64,000 nucleotides of DNA from an uncultured Jannaschia sp. (lineage in GTDB: Bacteria; Pseudomonadota; Alphaproteobacteria; Rhodobacterales; Rhodobacteraceae): positions 1 to 64,000 of the forward strand of contig NZ_CANLTQ010000002.1 in the NCBI RefSeq assembly GCF_947494025.1, written 5' to 3'. Shown here one piece after another: positions 9,412 to 17,782 of the stretch. A program made the position numbers and the translations under genes. Below the pieces are notes generated by a model. It did not search any database. It saw only the letters and a program-made list of their open reading frames with translations, and was not told the DNA's origin. Positions within the stretch are counted from its first letter, which is position 1. Each line of letters opens with the position of its first letter.

Positions 9412-10205
9412 GCGTCGACCCCGCCGCGCGAGTCCATCCCTCCGCCATCGTCGAGGACGGCGCGACCATCGCCGCCGGTGCGGTCGTCGGGCCGTTCTGC
9501 GTCGTCGGCGCGGATGTGACGCTCGGCGCGGATGTCGAGCTGCGCAGCCACGTCGTCGTTTCCGGCTGGACCGACGTGGGGGCCGGCAGCGTGATCTTCC
9601 CCTTCGCCTCGATCGGCGAGGTGCCGCAGGATCTGAAGTTCTCCGGGGAGCGCACCCGGCTCGTCATCGGCGCGCGCAACCGCATTCGCGAGCACGTGAC
9701 GATGAATCCCGGCACGGCGGGCGGCGGCGGCGAGACCGTGGTGGGCGACGACGGGCTCTTCATGGCGGGTTGCCACGTCGCGCATGATTGCCGGATCGGC
9801 GACCGCGTCATCGTCGTGAACCAGAGCGCGGTCGCCGGACATTGCGTGGTGGAGGACGACGTGATCATCGGCGGCCTGTCGGGCATCCATCAATGGGTGC
9901 GGATCGGGCAGGGCGCGATCATCGGCGCGCTCAGCATGGTGACGAACGACGTTGTGCCCTACGGCCTCGTCGCGGGGCCGCGGGCGGAGCTCGACGGGCT
10001 GAACCTCGTCGGACTGAAGCGCCGCGGCGTCGCGCGCGAGGACATCCAGGCGCTGCGCGTCGCGCTCCTCACCCTGAAGCAGGGCGAGGGGACCTTTATC
10101 GAGCGTGCCCGCCGCCTCGGGGACGAGACGCAGAGCGACTACGTCCGGCGCATGGTCGCCTTCATCACCGGCGCCTCGGATCGCAGCTTTCTGGTCCCGA
10201 AGTGA
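9408..10205 (+). CDS. lpxA: UDP-N-acetylglucosamine acyltransferase
   Basis: 265 residues, first committed enzyme of lipid A synthesis: transfers 3-hydroxyacyl from ACP to UDP-GlcNAc. The N-terminal two thirds is a left-handed beta-helix of hexapeptide repeats. The active-site segment [12 protein letters not shown] (catalytic His) and [18 protein letters not shown] are present, with a C-terminal helical domain. The start is GTG at 9408, inside the fabZ stop. The end overlaps the GTG of lpxI, giving a chain of GTGA junctions. Confidence 0.97.
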   Translation: MSVDPAARVHPSAIVEDGATIAAGAVVGPFCVVGADVTLGADVELRSHVVVSGWTDVGAGSVIFPFASIGEVPQDLKFSGERTRLVIGARNRIREHVTMNPGTAGGGGETVVGDDGLFMAGCHVAHDCRIGDRVIVVNQSAVAGHCVVEDDVIIGGLSGIHQWVRIGQGAIIGALSMVTNDVVPYGLVAGPRAELDGLNLVGLKRRGVAREDIQALRVALLTLKQGEGTFIERARRLGDETQSDYVRRMVAFITGASDRSFLVPK

Positions 10206-10981
10206 GCCTCGCCCTGATCGCGGGGGCGGGCCGCCTGCCCGCGACGCTTGCCGCGGCGCTGGAGGGACGGGACTGGTGCGCCTGGCATCTCGAGGGCTTC
10301 GCGCCCGACGGCCTCGCCTCCGAGTCGTTCCGCGTCGAGACGCTGGGCAGCCTGATCGAGACGCTCCGCGCCGGGGGCGTGACCGAAATCTGCTTCGCAG
10401 GCCGCATCGCCCGGCCGAAGCTCGACCTGGCCGCGCTCGACACGGCGACGGTGCCGCTCGTGCCGCGGATGATGCAGGCGCTCGGGCAGGGGGACGACGC
10501 CGCGCTTCGCATCGTGATCGCCTTCTTCGAGGAGGCGGGGATCGAGATCGTCGCACCGCAGGATCTTGCCCCCGGCCTGCTCGACGTGCCGGCGGTCGGC
10601 GCGCCGACGGACCGGGACCGCGCCGACATCGCCCGCGCCGTTGCCGTCCATCGCGCGCTCGCCCCCCTCGACGTCGGGCAGGGCTGCGTCGTCGCGGGCG
10701 GGCAGGTGCTGGCGGTGGAGGCGATGCCGGGGACGGACTGGATGCTCGAAAGCCTCGCGCGCGTCGAAAGCCGGCCCGGGGGCGGCGTGCTCTACAAGGC
10801 GGCCAAGGCCGGGCAGGACCGGCGGATCGACATGGCGACGGTCGGGCCGGACACCGTGACCCGCGCGGCCGCGGCGGGACTCGCGGGGATCGCCGTGGCG
10901 GCGGGCGACGTGCTTGTCCTCGACCCGGACGCGCTTCGCATCCGGCTCGCGACGACCGGCCTGTTCCTCGCCCCGGCATGA
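10202..10981 (+). CDS. lpxI: UDP-2,3-diacylglucosamine pyrophosphatase LpxI
   Basis: 259 residues of the DUF1009/LpxI family, which replaces LpxH in alphaproteobacteria and hydrolyses UDP-2,3-diacylglucosamine to lipid X. Recognised from LIAGAGRLP at the N-terminus, EICFAGRIARPKLDL in the middle and the C-terminal domain with GCVVAGGQVLAVEAMPGTDWMLE and LYKAAKAGQDRRIDMATVGP. Its place between lpxA and lpxB supports the role. The GTG start at 10202 lies in the lpxA stop; the stop overlaps the lpxB ATG. Confidence 0.95.
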   Translation: MSLALIAGAGRLPATLAAALEGRDWCAWHLEGFAPDGLASESFRVETLGSLIETLRAGGVTEICFAGRIARPKLDLAALDTATVPLVPRMMQALGQGDDAALRIVIAFFEEAGIEIVAPQDLAPGLLDVPAVGAPTDRDRADIARAVAVHRALAPLDVGQGCVVAGGQVLAVEAMPGTDWMLESLARVESRPGGGVLYKAAKAGQDRRIDMATVGPDTVTRAAAAGLAGIAVAAGDVLVLDPDALRIRLATTGLFLAPA

Positions 10982-12108
10982 CGCGGCTCTTCCTGATCGC
11001 CGGCGAGCCATCGGGCGACCGGCTCGGCGCCGCGCTGATCCGGGGGTTGCGGACGCTCGAGCCGGGGATCGAGCTGCATGGCGTCGGCGGGCCGGAGATG
11101 ATCGCCGAAGGGTTCGTGAGCCTGTTCCCGATGGAGACGCTTTCGGTAATGGGGCTGGCGGAGGTGCTGCCGCGTCTGCCCGACCTGTTCCGCCGCCGCG
11201 ACGCCGCGGCGGCCGCCATCGCCGAGCTGCGCCCCGACGCACTGGTCACGATCGACAGCCCGGATTTCTGTCTCCGCGTCGCGGGGAAGGCGCGCGCGGC
11301 GCGGCCCGGCCTGGCGACGATCCACTACGTCGCCCCGTCCGTCTGGGCGTGGCGGGCCGGGCGGGCGGCGCGGATGGCGCGCGTCGTCGACCACGTCCTG
11401 GCGCTCCTGCCGTTCGAGCCGCCCTTCATGAAGGCCGCCGGCATGAGCTGCGATTTTGTGGGCCATCCCGTCGTGGCGGAGCGTCAGGCGAGCGCCGATG
11501 AATGCGCGGCGTTTCGGGGCCGCGCGGGCGGCGAGGTGGCGCTCGTCCTGCCGGGCTCGCGGCGGGGCGAGGTGACCCGGCTGGCGCCGGTCTTCGGTGC
11601 GGCACTGGAACGCCTGCCCCGGGACACGCGTGTCGTCGTGCCCACCGTCCCGCACCTGGCGGAGAGTGTTCGCGACCTGATCCGCAGGTGGCCCGGTGAC
11701 CCGATGCTGGTGACGGAACCAAGCGAGAAGCGTGCGGCCTTCGGCGCGGCGCGCGCGGCGCTCGCGGCCTCCGGCACGGTCAGCCTCGAACTCGCGGCGT
11801 CCCGGACCCCGATGGTGATCGCCTACGACATGAACTGGATCAGCCGGCAGATCGTCAGCCGCCTGCTGAAGGTCGATACGGTGACGCTTGTGAACCTGAT
11901 CGCCGGCCGAACGGTCGTGCCGGAGTTCCTCGGTCCCGCCTGCCGGCCGGGCCCGATCGGCGAGGCCTTCGCGCGCCTCCTGTCCGCACCATCCGAGCGG
12001 GAGGCGCAGACGGCGGCGCTGGACGGGGCGATGGCGGCGCTCGGTCGCGGCGGCGAGGCGCCGGGCCTGCGCGCCGCGCGATCCGTGATGGCGCATCTGC
12101 GGAAGTGA
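10978..12108 (+). CDS. lpxB: Lipid-A-disaccharide synthase
   Basis: 376 residues, a GT19 glycosyltransferase joining UDP-2,3-diacylglucosamine and lipid X into the beta-1,6 disaccharide at the inner membrane. Family motifs are the start [74 protein letters not shown] and the C-terminal [19 protein letters not shown] with VVPEFLG. The ATG at 10978 overlaps the lpxI stop. It is the last gene of the envelope run; a tRNA gene follows 40 bases later. Confidence 0.96.
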   Translation: MTRLFLIAGEPSGDRLGAALIRGLRTLEPGIELHGVGGPEMIAEGFVSLFPMETLSVMGLAEVLPRLPDLFRRRDAAAAAIAELRPDALVTIDSPDFCLRVAGKARAARPGLATIHYVAPSVWAWRAGRAARMARVVDHVLALLPFEPPFMKAAGMSCDFVGHPVVAERQASADECAAFRGRAGGEVALVLPGSRRGEVTRLAPVFGAALERLPRDTRVVVPTVPHLAESVRDLIRRWPGDPMLVTEPSEKRAAFGAARAALAASGTVSLELAASRTPMVIAYDMNWISRQIVSRLLKVDTVTLVNLIAGRTVVPEFLGPACRPGPIGEAFARLLSAPSEREAQTAALDGAMAALGRGGEAPGLRAARSVMAHLRK

Positions 12109-12148
12109 CTTGCGGGGAACGCCCATCGCGTCTATCCCGCCTTTCGGA

Positions 12149-12225
12149 GCACCCATAGCTCAGCTGGATAGAGCGCTGCCCTCCGAAGGCAGAGGTCTCA
12201 GGTTCGAATCCTGATGGGTGCGCCA
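12149..12225 (+). tRNA. tRNA-Arg (anticodon CCG)
   Basis: A 77-base cloverleaf with encoded CCA. The acceptor gcaccca pairs with tgggtgc, the D arm is gctc/gagc, the anticodon stem ctgcc/ggcag frames loop CTCCGAA (anticodon CCG, reads CGG), and the T arm contains GGTTCGAATCC. It lies on the plus strand directly after lpxB. Confidence 0.97.
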
Positions 12226-12520
12226 TTCTCCCTCGTGTCGCTATCGCCGGATCCTGTAGCCGGCCCGTTCTCGGGGTGCGTCATGATCGTCTGGGCGTGT
12301 CGTGGCGAAGGCTCGACCGTCCCGTCAGGGCTTTGCCGCCCCTCATGCCGGCGGGCCCTATCGGCGAACGTTAACCAATGCCTTGATCTGCGGATGATTT
12401 TATTCGTTTCGGTCAATACAAGAGACCTACTCGCCAGCGCCGGACGGAACGGGTCGACCGGACAGGGTGGCACCATTTCGTGCCGGGCAGACACGACCAT
12501 TTTCAAACGAGGAATTTCCC

Positions 12521-13159
12521 ATGTTGCGTTCCATTCTCTTCGCCACCACCGCATCGCTCGGACTCGCCGGCGCGGCCGACGCCGCGACGCATACCTTCTC
12601 GCTGGCCGATGACGGCTCGACGTCGCAAGTCGAGCGCACGTTCACCTACGGCGATCTGAGCCTGACGGTGACAGGCGCGATCTTCGGCTACGACGCCAAG
12701 ACCGGCAAGGCGGCCTTCACGCCGATCGCGACGCAGAGCCACGACAAGGGCATCGGCATCCAGAACAGCCTTCTGGACAACACCCATCTCGTCGACGGCT
12801 CCGGCAAGCAGGAAGCGCTTGTCTTCACCTTCAACAGGGAAGTCCGCCTCGACAATATCTCGTTCAGCTACTGGGACGGCAACGATCACTTCGCCCTCGC
12901 GACCGGCGCGAATGTCGACTTCAAGGGCATCTCCGGCTCCGGCTCCAGCTTCTATCACACCGAGGGCTTCTCGAAGGACTACACGAGCGACATCTTCGCG
13001 CTCGGCGCGTTCGAGAAGAACGACGAGTACAAGGTGAAGAAGCTCACCGTTTCCTACGACGATACGCCGCCCCCGTCGCCGGTGCCGCTTCCTGCCGCGG
13101 CCTGGATGCTCGTCGCCGGGATCGGCGGACTGGCCGCCGCGGCGCGCCGCAAGGGCTGA
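12521..13159 (+). CDS. Secreted protein with VPLPA-CTERM sorting tail
   Basis: 212 residues. A signal peptide (about residues 1-22, ending ADAATH) is followed by a beta-rich domain with no recognised family and a C-terminal tail VPLPAAAWMLVAGIGG that ends in AARRKG. This motif, hydrophobic helix and basic end form the VPLPA-CTERM signal known from Rhodobacteraceae, processed by an exosortase-type enzyme (XrtD class) and usually linked to surface or EPS functions. No exosortase is in the window. The ATG at 12521 has acgagga about ten bases upstream. The 295 bases before it hold AT-rich promoter-like sequence but no gene. Confidence 0.85.
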   Translation: MLRSILFATTASLGLAGAADAATHTFSLADDGSTSQVERTFTYGDLSLTVTGAIFGYDAKTGKAAFTPIATQSHDKGIGIQNSLLDNTHLVDGSGKQEALVFTFNREVRLDNISFSYWDGNDHFALATGANVDFKGISGSGSSFYHTEGFSKDYTSDIFALGAFEKNDEYKVKKLTVSYDDTPPPSPVPLPAAAWMLVAGIGGLAAAARRKG

Positions 13160-13184
13160 ACCGGCCCGGGTTCCGGAAACGCGA

Positions 13185-13209
13185 ACGGGCGGCTCGATGG
13201 GCCGCCCGT
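13185..13209. terminator. Bidirectional hairpin between convergent genes
   Basis: A perfect 9-bp stem ACGGGCGGC/GCCGCCCGT with a 7-base loop lies between the VPLPA-tail protein and the convergent L,D-transpeptidase gene. It lacks a clear T run on either side, so intrinsic termination would be weak; position and stem strength favour a shared terminator. Confidence 0.6.
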
Positions 13210-13234
13210 GATGCTTCGATATGGCAGACGATTC

Positions 13235-13816
13235 TCAGATCAAGCGGACCTGCGCCCCGATCGGGGTCAGCGTGTAGAGCTCCGCGACCTTCTCGTTGTA
13301 GAGCCCGATGCAGCCCGACGAGGAGCGCCGGCCGATCTTGCGCGTGTCGTGCGTGCCGTGGATCAGGTAGGCCGGCCAGTCGAGATACATCGCATGCGTG
13401 CCGAGCGGATTGTCCGACGCCCCGCCTTCGACCCTGATCGGTAGATCGGGATTGCGCTCGCGCATGTTGGCGGTCGGCGTCCAGCTCGGCGCGACGGCCT
13501 TGCGAACGATCTTGGAATAGCCGCGCCGCGTAAGCTCGTCCGTCATCGGAACGGAGGTCGGGTAGAGCCGGTAGATCGAGCCGTCGCCGGACCAGAAATG
13601 CAGCGCACGGGATGTCGTGTCGGCGATGATCGTGGCGGATCCGAGCGTGTCGAAATGGTCCCGCCAGTCGATCACCCGGAAGCTGGAAGCGTTGCGACGG
13701 GTGCTCGTCGGCGCGGTGACGCCGCCGAAATCCTCCGCCATGTACTGCGCCCGCGCGAGGGTCGGCGCAGCGAGTGCGGCCGTGGCGGACAGGATCAGAT
13801 TGCGACGGGTGGTCAT
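13235..13816 (-). CDS. L,D-transpeptidase (YkuD/ErfK family)
   Basis: 193 residues. An N-terminal TTRRNLILSATAAL signal looks like a twin-arginine export signal. The YkuD domain carries YLIHGTHD and, about 15 residues on, the catalytic SSGCIGLYNE motif with its Cys. Such enzymes make 3-3 peptidoglycan cross-links or attach lipoproteins to peptidoglycan in the periplasm; which applies here cannot be told. It stands alone on the minus strand and converges on the secreted-protein gene. The 171 bases upstream, before the glycosyltransferase end, hold no gene. Confidence 0.9.
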   Translation of the reverse strand: MTTRRNLILSATAALAAPTLARAQYMAEDFGGVTAPTSTRRNASSFRVIDWRDHFDTLGSATIIADTTSRALHFWSGDGSIYRLYPTSVPMTDELTRRGYSKIVRKAVAPSWTPTANMRERNPDLPIRVEGGASDNPLGTHAMYLDWPAYLIHGTHDTRKIGRRSSSGCIGLYNEKVAELYTLTPIGAQVRLI

Positions 13817-13987
13817 ACGTATCGCTCCTTCAATCTCCGCAGAGACGGTAGCAATGCCGGACCGGGAGTTTAAGTTCCGTTGCGATCACGTTTGCGGGGG
13901 CATGGCTTTTGTGCCGCAAGGTGCCGGTCGGTGTCTCACGGCCGGGTGCCGTGTACCCCGTGAGCGACGCAGACACGGCGTCGGGGA

Positions 13988-15211
13988 TCAAGGTTTCATG
14001 ACACCTTCACGCCAGGCTGCAAGATCCTCGTTCAGCGCGGGTTTGGGTATGTTCCCTCCTTCCCGGAGGCGATGCAGCAGGGACGGCCTCGCATAAAGCG
14101 AAACCGCGAGATCCCGGCACGCGGTGACATATGCCAGGCGCCCCCCGTCGTCCGCAGCCAGCCTGGCTATCAACAATCGAACCCGAGACGGCGTGGAATA
14201 AAGCGCGAGATCCCCGAACGTCGCTTCGAACCGCCGGGGAAGGATCACGGGCAATCCGGAAAGGATCGCCTCGACGATCGTACGGCCGAACGCCTCCTGC
14301 CGTTCGGAAGACGGAAAATACACGAATACGTCGAGGCTCGTGAGGTATTCCTGCACGTCACGGAGCCCGAACGGCAGTACGGTCCACCCGGACGGAACCG
14401 TGCCCAGGATCGCCTCCACGGTCTGGGCGCCGCCGAGGATGCAAACTTCGATGTCAGGATCGCCATCCGGATATACCTCGAGAAGGGCGGTGCCGTCTTC
14501 GAGCCATTTGCCGGGATGGTCCCTGGCATGGCGCCCGATGACGACGGGTGTCCGCATTTCGGGGCGTGGCGCAAACTCGAAGGCGGTCTCGTCGAGAACC
14601 GGCGGCCAGTCGCGGTGCGACAACGTCTCGGCAACGTCGGACATCTGCGTATCGCGTGCCGATTCAGCGCGAACGAGCGGACCTGTGGGGCAAACCTCCT
14701 TCGACCGCCATCCTGTCGTTGCGACTTTCCGGTGCAGTTCCGGCCAAGAGAAGATCGGGCGCCTGTCTTCGTTCCAAGCGGAATTGTTGATGACGAAGAT
14801 CGCATGCTCCGGCGTGATCTTGGCGACGAGCCTCGTGAAGGCACGCGTCATGATCATGCGCGGGCCCCGGACGATGACCGTTCGGCATCTGACCGCCTCG
14901 ACTTCGTCCCCGGACACGATGCGATCTTGATAGGGCAGGTAGCGCTCCGCGAGCCAGCGCCATTTCCACCGCGATTTTTTCAGACTGCAATGGACGATCA
15001 GAACCTTGAGACCCGCCGTCTCGAAGGTTTCGAGCTCGGTCAGCGTCGTGGCGGCATTGCCTCCGGGAAAGGCGCAGTTCGTGACGATGCAGACATCGAC
15101 GTCGAAATCGCCGCCGCGCAGCATGCCCGTGCCTTGGGCGATGCCGTCCGGCGGCCCCTTCAGGACCGAGCCGACGCGGTTCCATATCCAGTCACTGATC
15201 TTTTCGCGCAT
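13988..15211 (-). CDS. Glycosyltransferase, GT4-like
   Basis: 407 residues without signal peptide. The C-terminal half has the GT-B features of family 4: an HARDHPGKW region, VCILGGAQTVE, and the donor-site motif EAFGRTIVEAILSGLPVILP, with the two Glu of the EX7E pattern. The N-terminal half begins VDVCIVTNCAFPGGNAATTLTELE, a typical acceptor-side Rossmann start. Substrates are unknown; glycan, EPS or surface polysaccharide synthesis is plausible. It is isolated, and its base composition looks slightly less GC-rich than its neighbours, a mild hint of transfer. Confidence 0.8.
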   Translation of the reverse strand: MREKISDWIWNRVGSVLKGPPDGIAQGTGMLRGGDFDVDVCIVTNCAFPGGNAATTLTELETFETAGLKVLIVHCSLKKSRWKWRWLAERYLPYQDRIVSGDEVEAVRCRTVIVRGPRMIMTRAFTRLVAKITPEHAIFVINNSAWNEDRRPIFSWPELHRKVATTGWRSKEVCPTGPLVRAESARDTQMSDVAETLSHRDWPPVLDETAFEFAPRPEMRTPVVIGRHARDHPGKWLEDGTALLEVYPDGDPDIEVCILGGAQTVEAILGTVPSGWTVLPFGLRDVQEYLTSLDVFVYFPSSERQEAFGRTIVEAILSGLPVILPRRFEATFGDLALYSTPSRVRLLIARLAADDGGRLAYVTACRDLAVSLYARPSLLHRLREGGNIPKPALNEDLAAWREGVMKP

Positions 15212-15369
15212 TGTCTGCCTGTCCTTCCCGTTCGCCGGGCCTCGACCCTATCAAGTCCTGATCGTCTCCGCTGCAGGGAACGACATCCCGGAGCAAGGCG
15301 CTTCGGTCGCCGCGCGGGATCGGCGCGGCGATTGACGCTTTTCTAACGAATGGCGGCCACAAGGGCGCG

Positions 15370-15717
15370 GTGCGGTTCCTTCTTCTCTCCCTGATCGTCC
15401 TCGGCGGATGCGGCCTGATCGGGCCCCGACGCGATACGGAGCCCCACGTCCCGACCTGCGACGACGTGGCCGCGCTGGCCGACGTCATCGTGCTGGGCCG
15501 GATGCGGGGGCAGTCGCGCTTCGAGCAGCGGCAGCTTGTCGAACGCGGCTCGCCGCTCATCTCGATCCACGAGGGCCAGATCGAGAGCGTCTACGACTGG
15601 CCCCGACCGACCAATTCGGCGGACTGGCTCCGGCTCCGCGAGATGGCGGTGGGTGCCGCGCACGAGAACTGCATCAATCGTCCCGTGCTGACGCTGCAGG
15701 GCCTGCGGCTGCGCTAG
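15370..15717 (+). CDS. Small putative lipoprotein of unknown function
   Basis: 115 residues from a GTG start. The N-terminus RFLLLSLIVLGGCGLIG has a lipobox-like LGGC, so the mature protein would begin with a lipidated Cys at about residue 14. The remainder is soluble and contains a second and third Cys (VPTCDD, HENCIN) that could pair. No family was recognised. It precedes the CBS gene by about 70 bases in the same direction. Confidence 0.6.
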   Translation: MRFLLLSLIVLGGCGLIGPRRDTEPHVPTCDDVAALADVIVLGRMRGQSRFEQRQLVERGSPLISIHEGQIESVYDWPRPTNSADWLRLREMAVGAAHENCINRPVLTLQGLRLR

Positions 15718-15790
15718 GCCGGTCGCGGTGCTTGACAGGACGGGGGTGCCGGCGCGACGTTTCCAAACGGCGTTGCGGAGGAGCTCAAGC

Positions 15791-16225
15791 ATGTTCGTCA
15801 CCCAGATTCTCAATTCGAAGGCGCACAAGGGCGTCCTCACCATCGACCCTTCGGCCAGCGTCGCCGATGCCGTGACCGAACTGGCCGCGCGGCGGATCGG
15901 CGCGCTGGTCGTGAGCGAAGACGGACGGCGCGCGCAGGGTATCCTGTCGGAGCGCGACATCGTCCGCGAGCTGGGCCGCGACGGCGGCAGCATCCTCAAG
16001 CGCAAAGTCAGCGACCTGATGACAAAGGAACTCCAGACCTGCGCGCCCGGCGATGACGCCCGGGCGATCCTCACCGCGATGACCGAGGGGCGGTTCCGGC
16101 ACATGCCGGTGGAGGAGGGCGACATCCTCGTGGGGCTGATCAGCCTCGGCGACGTGGTGAAGGCACGGCTGAGCGAGGTGTCGATGGAGAAGGATGCGCT
16201 CGAATCGATGATCGCGGGGTCCTGA
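15791..16225 (+). CDS. CBS domain protein
   Basis: 144 residues with two tandem CBS motifs: residues about 10-65 (LTIDPSASVADAVTEL, GALVVSEDG, GILSERDIVREL) and 75-130 (MTKELQTCAPGDDARAIL, FRHMPVEEGDILVGLISLGDVVKAR). Stand-alone CBS pairs bind adenine nucleotides and act as sensors or regulatory subunits; the partner is unknown. The start at 15791 follows ggagg about 9 bases upstream; an earlier in-frame ATG would add a poorly conserved leader. Confidence 0.9.
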   Translation: MFVTQILNSKAHKGVLTIDPSASVADAVTELAARRIGALVVSEDGRRAQGILSERDIVRELGRDGGSILKRKVSDLMTKELQTCAPGDDARAILTAMTEGRFRHMPVEEGDILVGLISLGDVVKARLSEVSMEKDALESMIAGS

Positions 16226-16561
16226 GCCTAGACGCGCCCTCTGACCGCGCAGGGCCCGACGCGCATCGGCGCGACCGCACCCGGATGCGCCTACCCGCAA
16301 TCGCGGGGTGGACCGGCCCGCGCATCTCGACCACGGGGTCCGGTGCGCGCGTCGCCGGGCGGCCGGCTCTTGCCCATGCGTCCGGTGACGTGCTCGAACG
16401 GGCCGTCGAGCCGGGGCACGGCGCCGTCGGGTCGCGCGGACCTCGCCGCGCCGAACGCGAAACCCCGCCGGCGCCGCAAGGCCCGCCCGCGAGCCGGCCA
16501 TGCTTGCGCTCCCCCGACCGACATGGCAGGCATCGCGCAACTTTCGTGCGGGAGTAACCCC
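16226..16561. other. Gap before coaD with no recognised feature
   Basis: 336 very GC-rich bases. No credible gene, tRNA, strong hairpin or promoter could be identified; only the ribosome binding site of coaD (gggag near 16550) at its right end is clear. Confidence 0.5.
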
Positions 16562-17053
16562 ATGCGCACCGGACTTTACCCCGGCACGTTCGACCCGATC
16601 ACGCTGGGGCATCTCGACATCATTCGGCGCGCCTGCACGCTGGTCGACAGACTGGTGATCGGCGTGGCCATCAATCGCGACAAGGGTCCGCTTTTCACCC
16701 TCGACGAGCGTGTGGCGATGGTGGAAGCGGAGGCCGCGCGCTGGTCGTCGGAAACAGGCACCGAGATCGTGACGCATCCGTTCGAGAACCTCCTGATCGA
16801 TTGCGCGGCGGACGTGGGCGCGCAGATGATCGTCCGGGGCCTGCGCGCCGTGGCCGATTTCGAGTACGAGTATCAGATGGTGGGTATGAACCGGCAGCTG
16901 AACGACCGGATCGAGACCGTGTTCCTCATGGCCGAGGCGCAGCACCAGGCCATCGCATCCAAACTCGTCAAGGAGATCGCCCGGCTCGGCGGCGACGTCG
17001 CGGCCTTTGTGACGCCCGAAGTAGAGCGGGCGCTCGGGACCAAGTTCGGGTAG
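16562..17053 (+). CDS. coaD: Pantetheine-phosphate adenylyltransferase
   Basis: 163 residues. Penultimate step of coenzyme A synthesis, 4'-phosphopantetheine plus ATP to dephospho-CoA. Nucleotidyltransferase motifs GLYPGTFDPITLGHLDII (HxGH-type) near the N-terminus, then VRGLRAVADFEYEYQM and AEAQHQAIASKLVKEIA are all intact. The start at 16562 gives the normal length. It converges with ilvN, with 91 bases between their ends. Confidence 0.97.
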   Translation: MRTGLYPGTFDPITLGHLDIIRRACTLVDRLVIGVAINRDKGPLFTLDERVAMVEAEAARWSSETGTEIVTHPFENLLIDCAADVGAQMIVRGLRAVADFEYEYQMVGMNRQLNDRIETVFLMAEAQHQAIASKLVKEIARLGGDVAAFVTPEVERALGTKFG

Positions 17054-17144
17054 CAGGGGCCGGAGATACCCACGGGGCGCCATCCGGTCGGGCCGACACC
17101 GGGGCCGGTCGGATGGGCAACCTTCGATGCCCCGCGATTCGACG

Positions 17145-17711
17145 CTAGGCGCGCGCTCCGCGGGACAGGGCCGCGACGCCGGTGCGGCCCATCTCGACGA
17201 GGCCGATCGGACGCATCAGGTCCGCGAAGGCATCGATCTTGCCGACATCCCCGGTGATCTCGAACACGAAGCTGTCGAGCGTCGAATCCACCACGTTGGC
17301 CCGGAAGATCTCCGCGAGACGCAGCGCCTCGATCCGCTTGTCGCCCGTCCCCTGAACCTTGAAGAGCGCGAGCTCCCGTTCCACCACCTGGCCCTCGACG
17401 GTCAGGTCGTGGACGTCGTGGACCGGCACGATCCGGCCGAGCTGCGCCTTGATCTGTTCGATCACCTGCGGCGTGCCGGTCGTCACCACGGTGATCCGCG
17501 ACGTGTGCCCCTCGTGATCGACCTCGGCCACGGTGAGGCTCTCGATATTGTAGCCGCGCCCGGAGAAGAGACCGATCACCCGCGCGAGCACGCCCACCTC
17601 GTTGTCCACCAGCACCGCCAGCGTATGCCGCTCCTGCACGTCCGAGAAGGTCGGGCGGAGGTTGTAGGCGGAATGGCTGGTGGAGCCCTTCTTAAGCTTG
17701 AGCGGCGGCAT
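17145..17711 (-). CDS. ilvN: Acetolactate synthase small (regulatory) subunit
   Basis: 188 residues. An ACT domain (about residues 25-100: HTLAVLVDNEVGVLARVIGLFSGRG, then YNIESLTV) binds valine for feedback inhibition of the large subunit. The C-terminal domain carries ELALFKVQG and FVFEITGDVGKIDAF. Together with IlvB it makes acetolactate for valine/leucine or acetohydroxybutyrate for isoleucine. It follows ilvB by 71 bases in one operon; a gggagagag site precedes the ATG at 17711. Confidence 0.96.
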   Translation of the reverse strand: MPPLKLKKGSTSHSAYNLRPTFSDVQERHTLAVLVDNEVGVLARVIGLFSGRGYNIESLTVAEVDHEGHTSRITVVTTGTPQVIEQIKAQLGRIVPVHDVHDLTVEGQVVERELALFKVQGTGDKRIEALRLAEIFRANVVDSTLDSFVFEITGDVGKIDAFADLMRPIGLVEMGRTGVAALSRGARA

Positions 17712-17782
17712 GTACTCTCTCCCTGTGGCGTGGCGGGGTTCTGGAACGTTTCGCGCGGCAGGGAAAGCCCGCCGCGCGTCGT

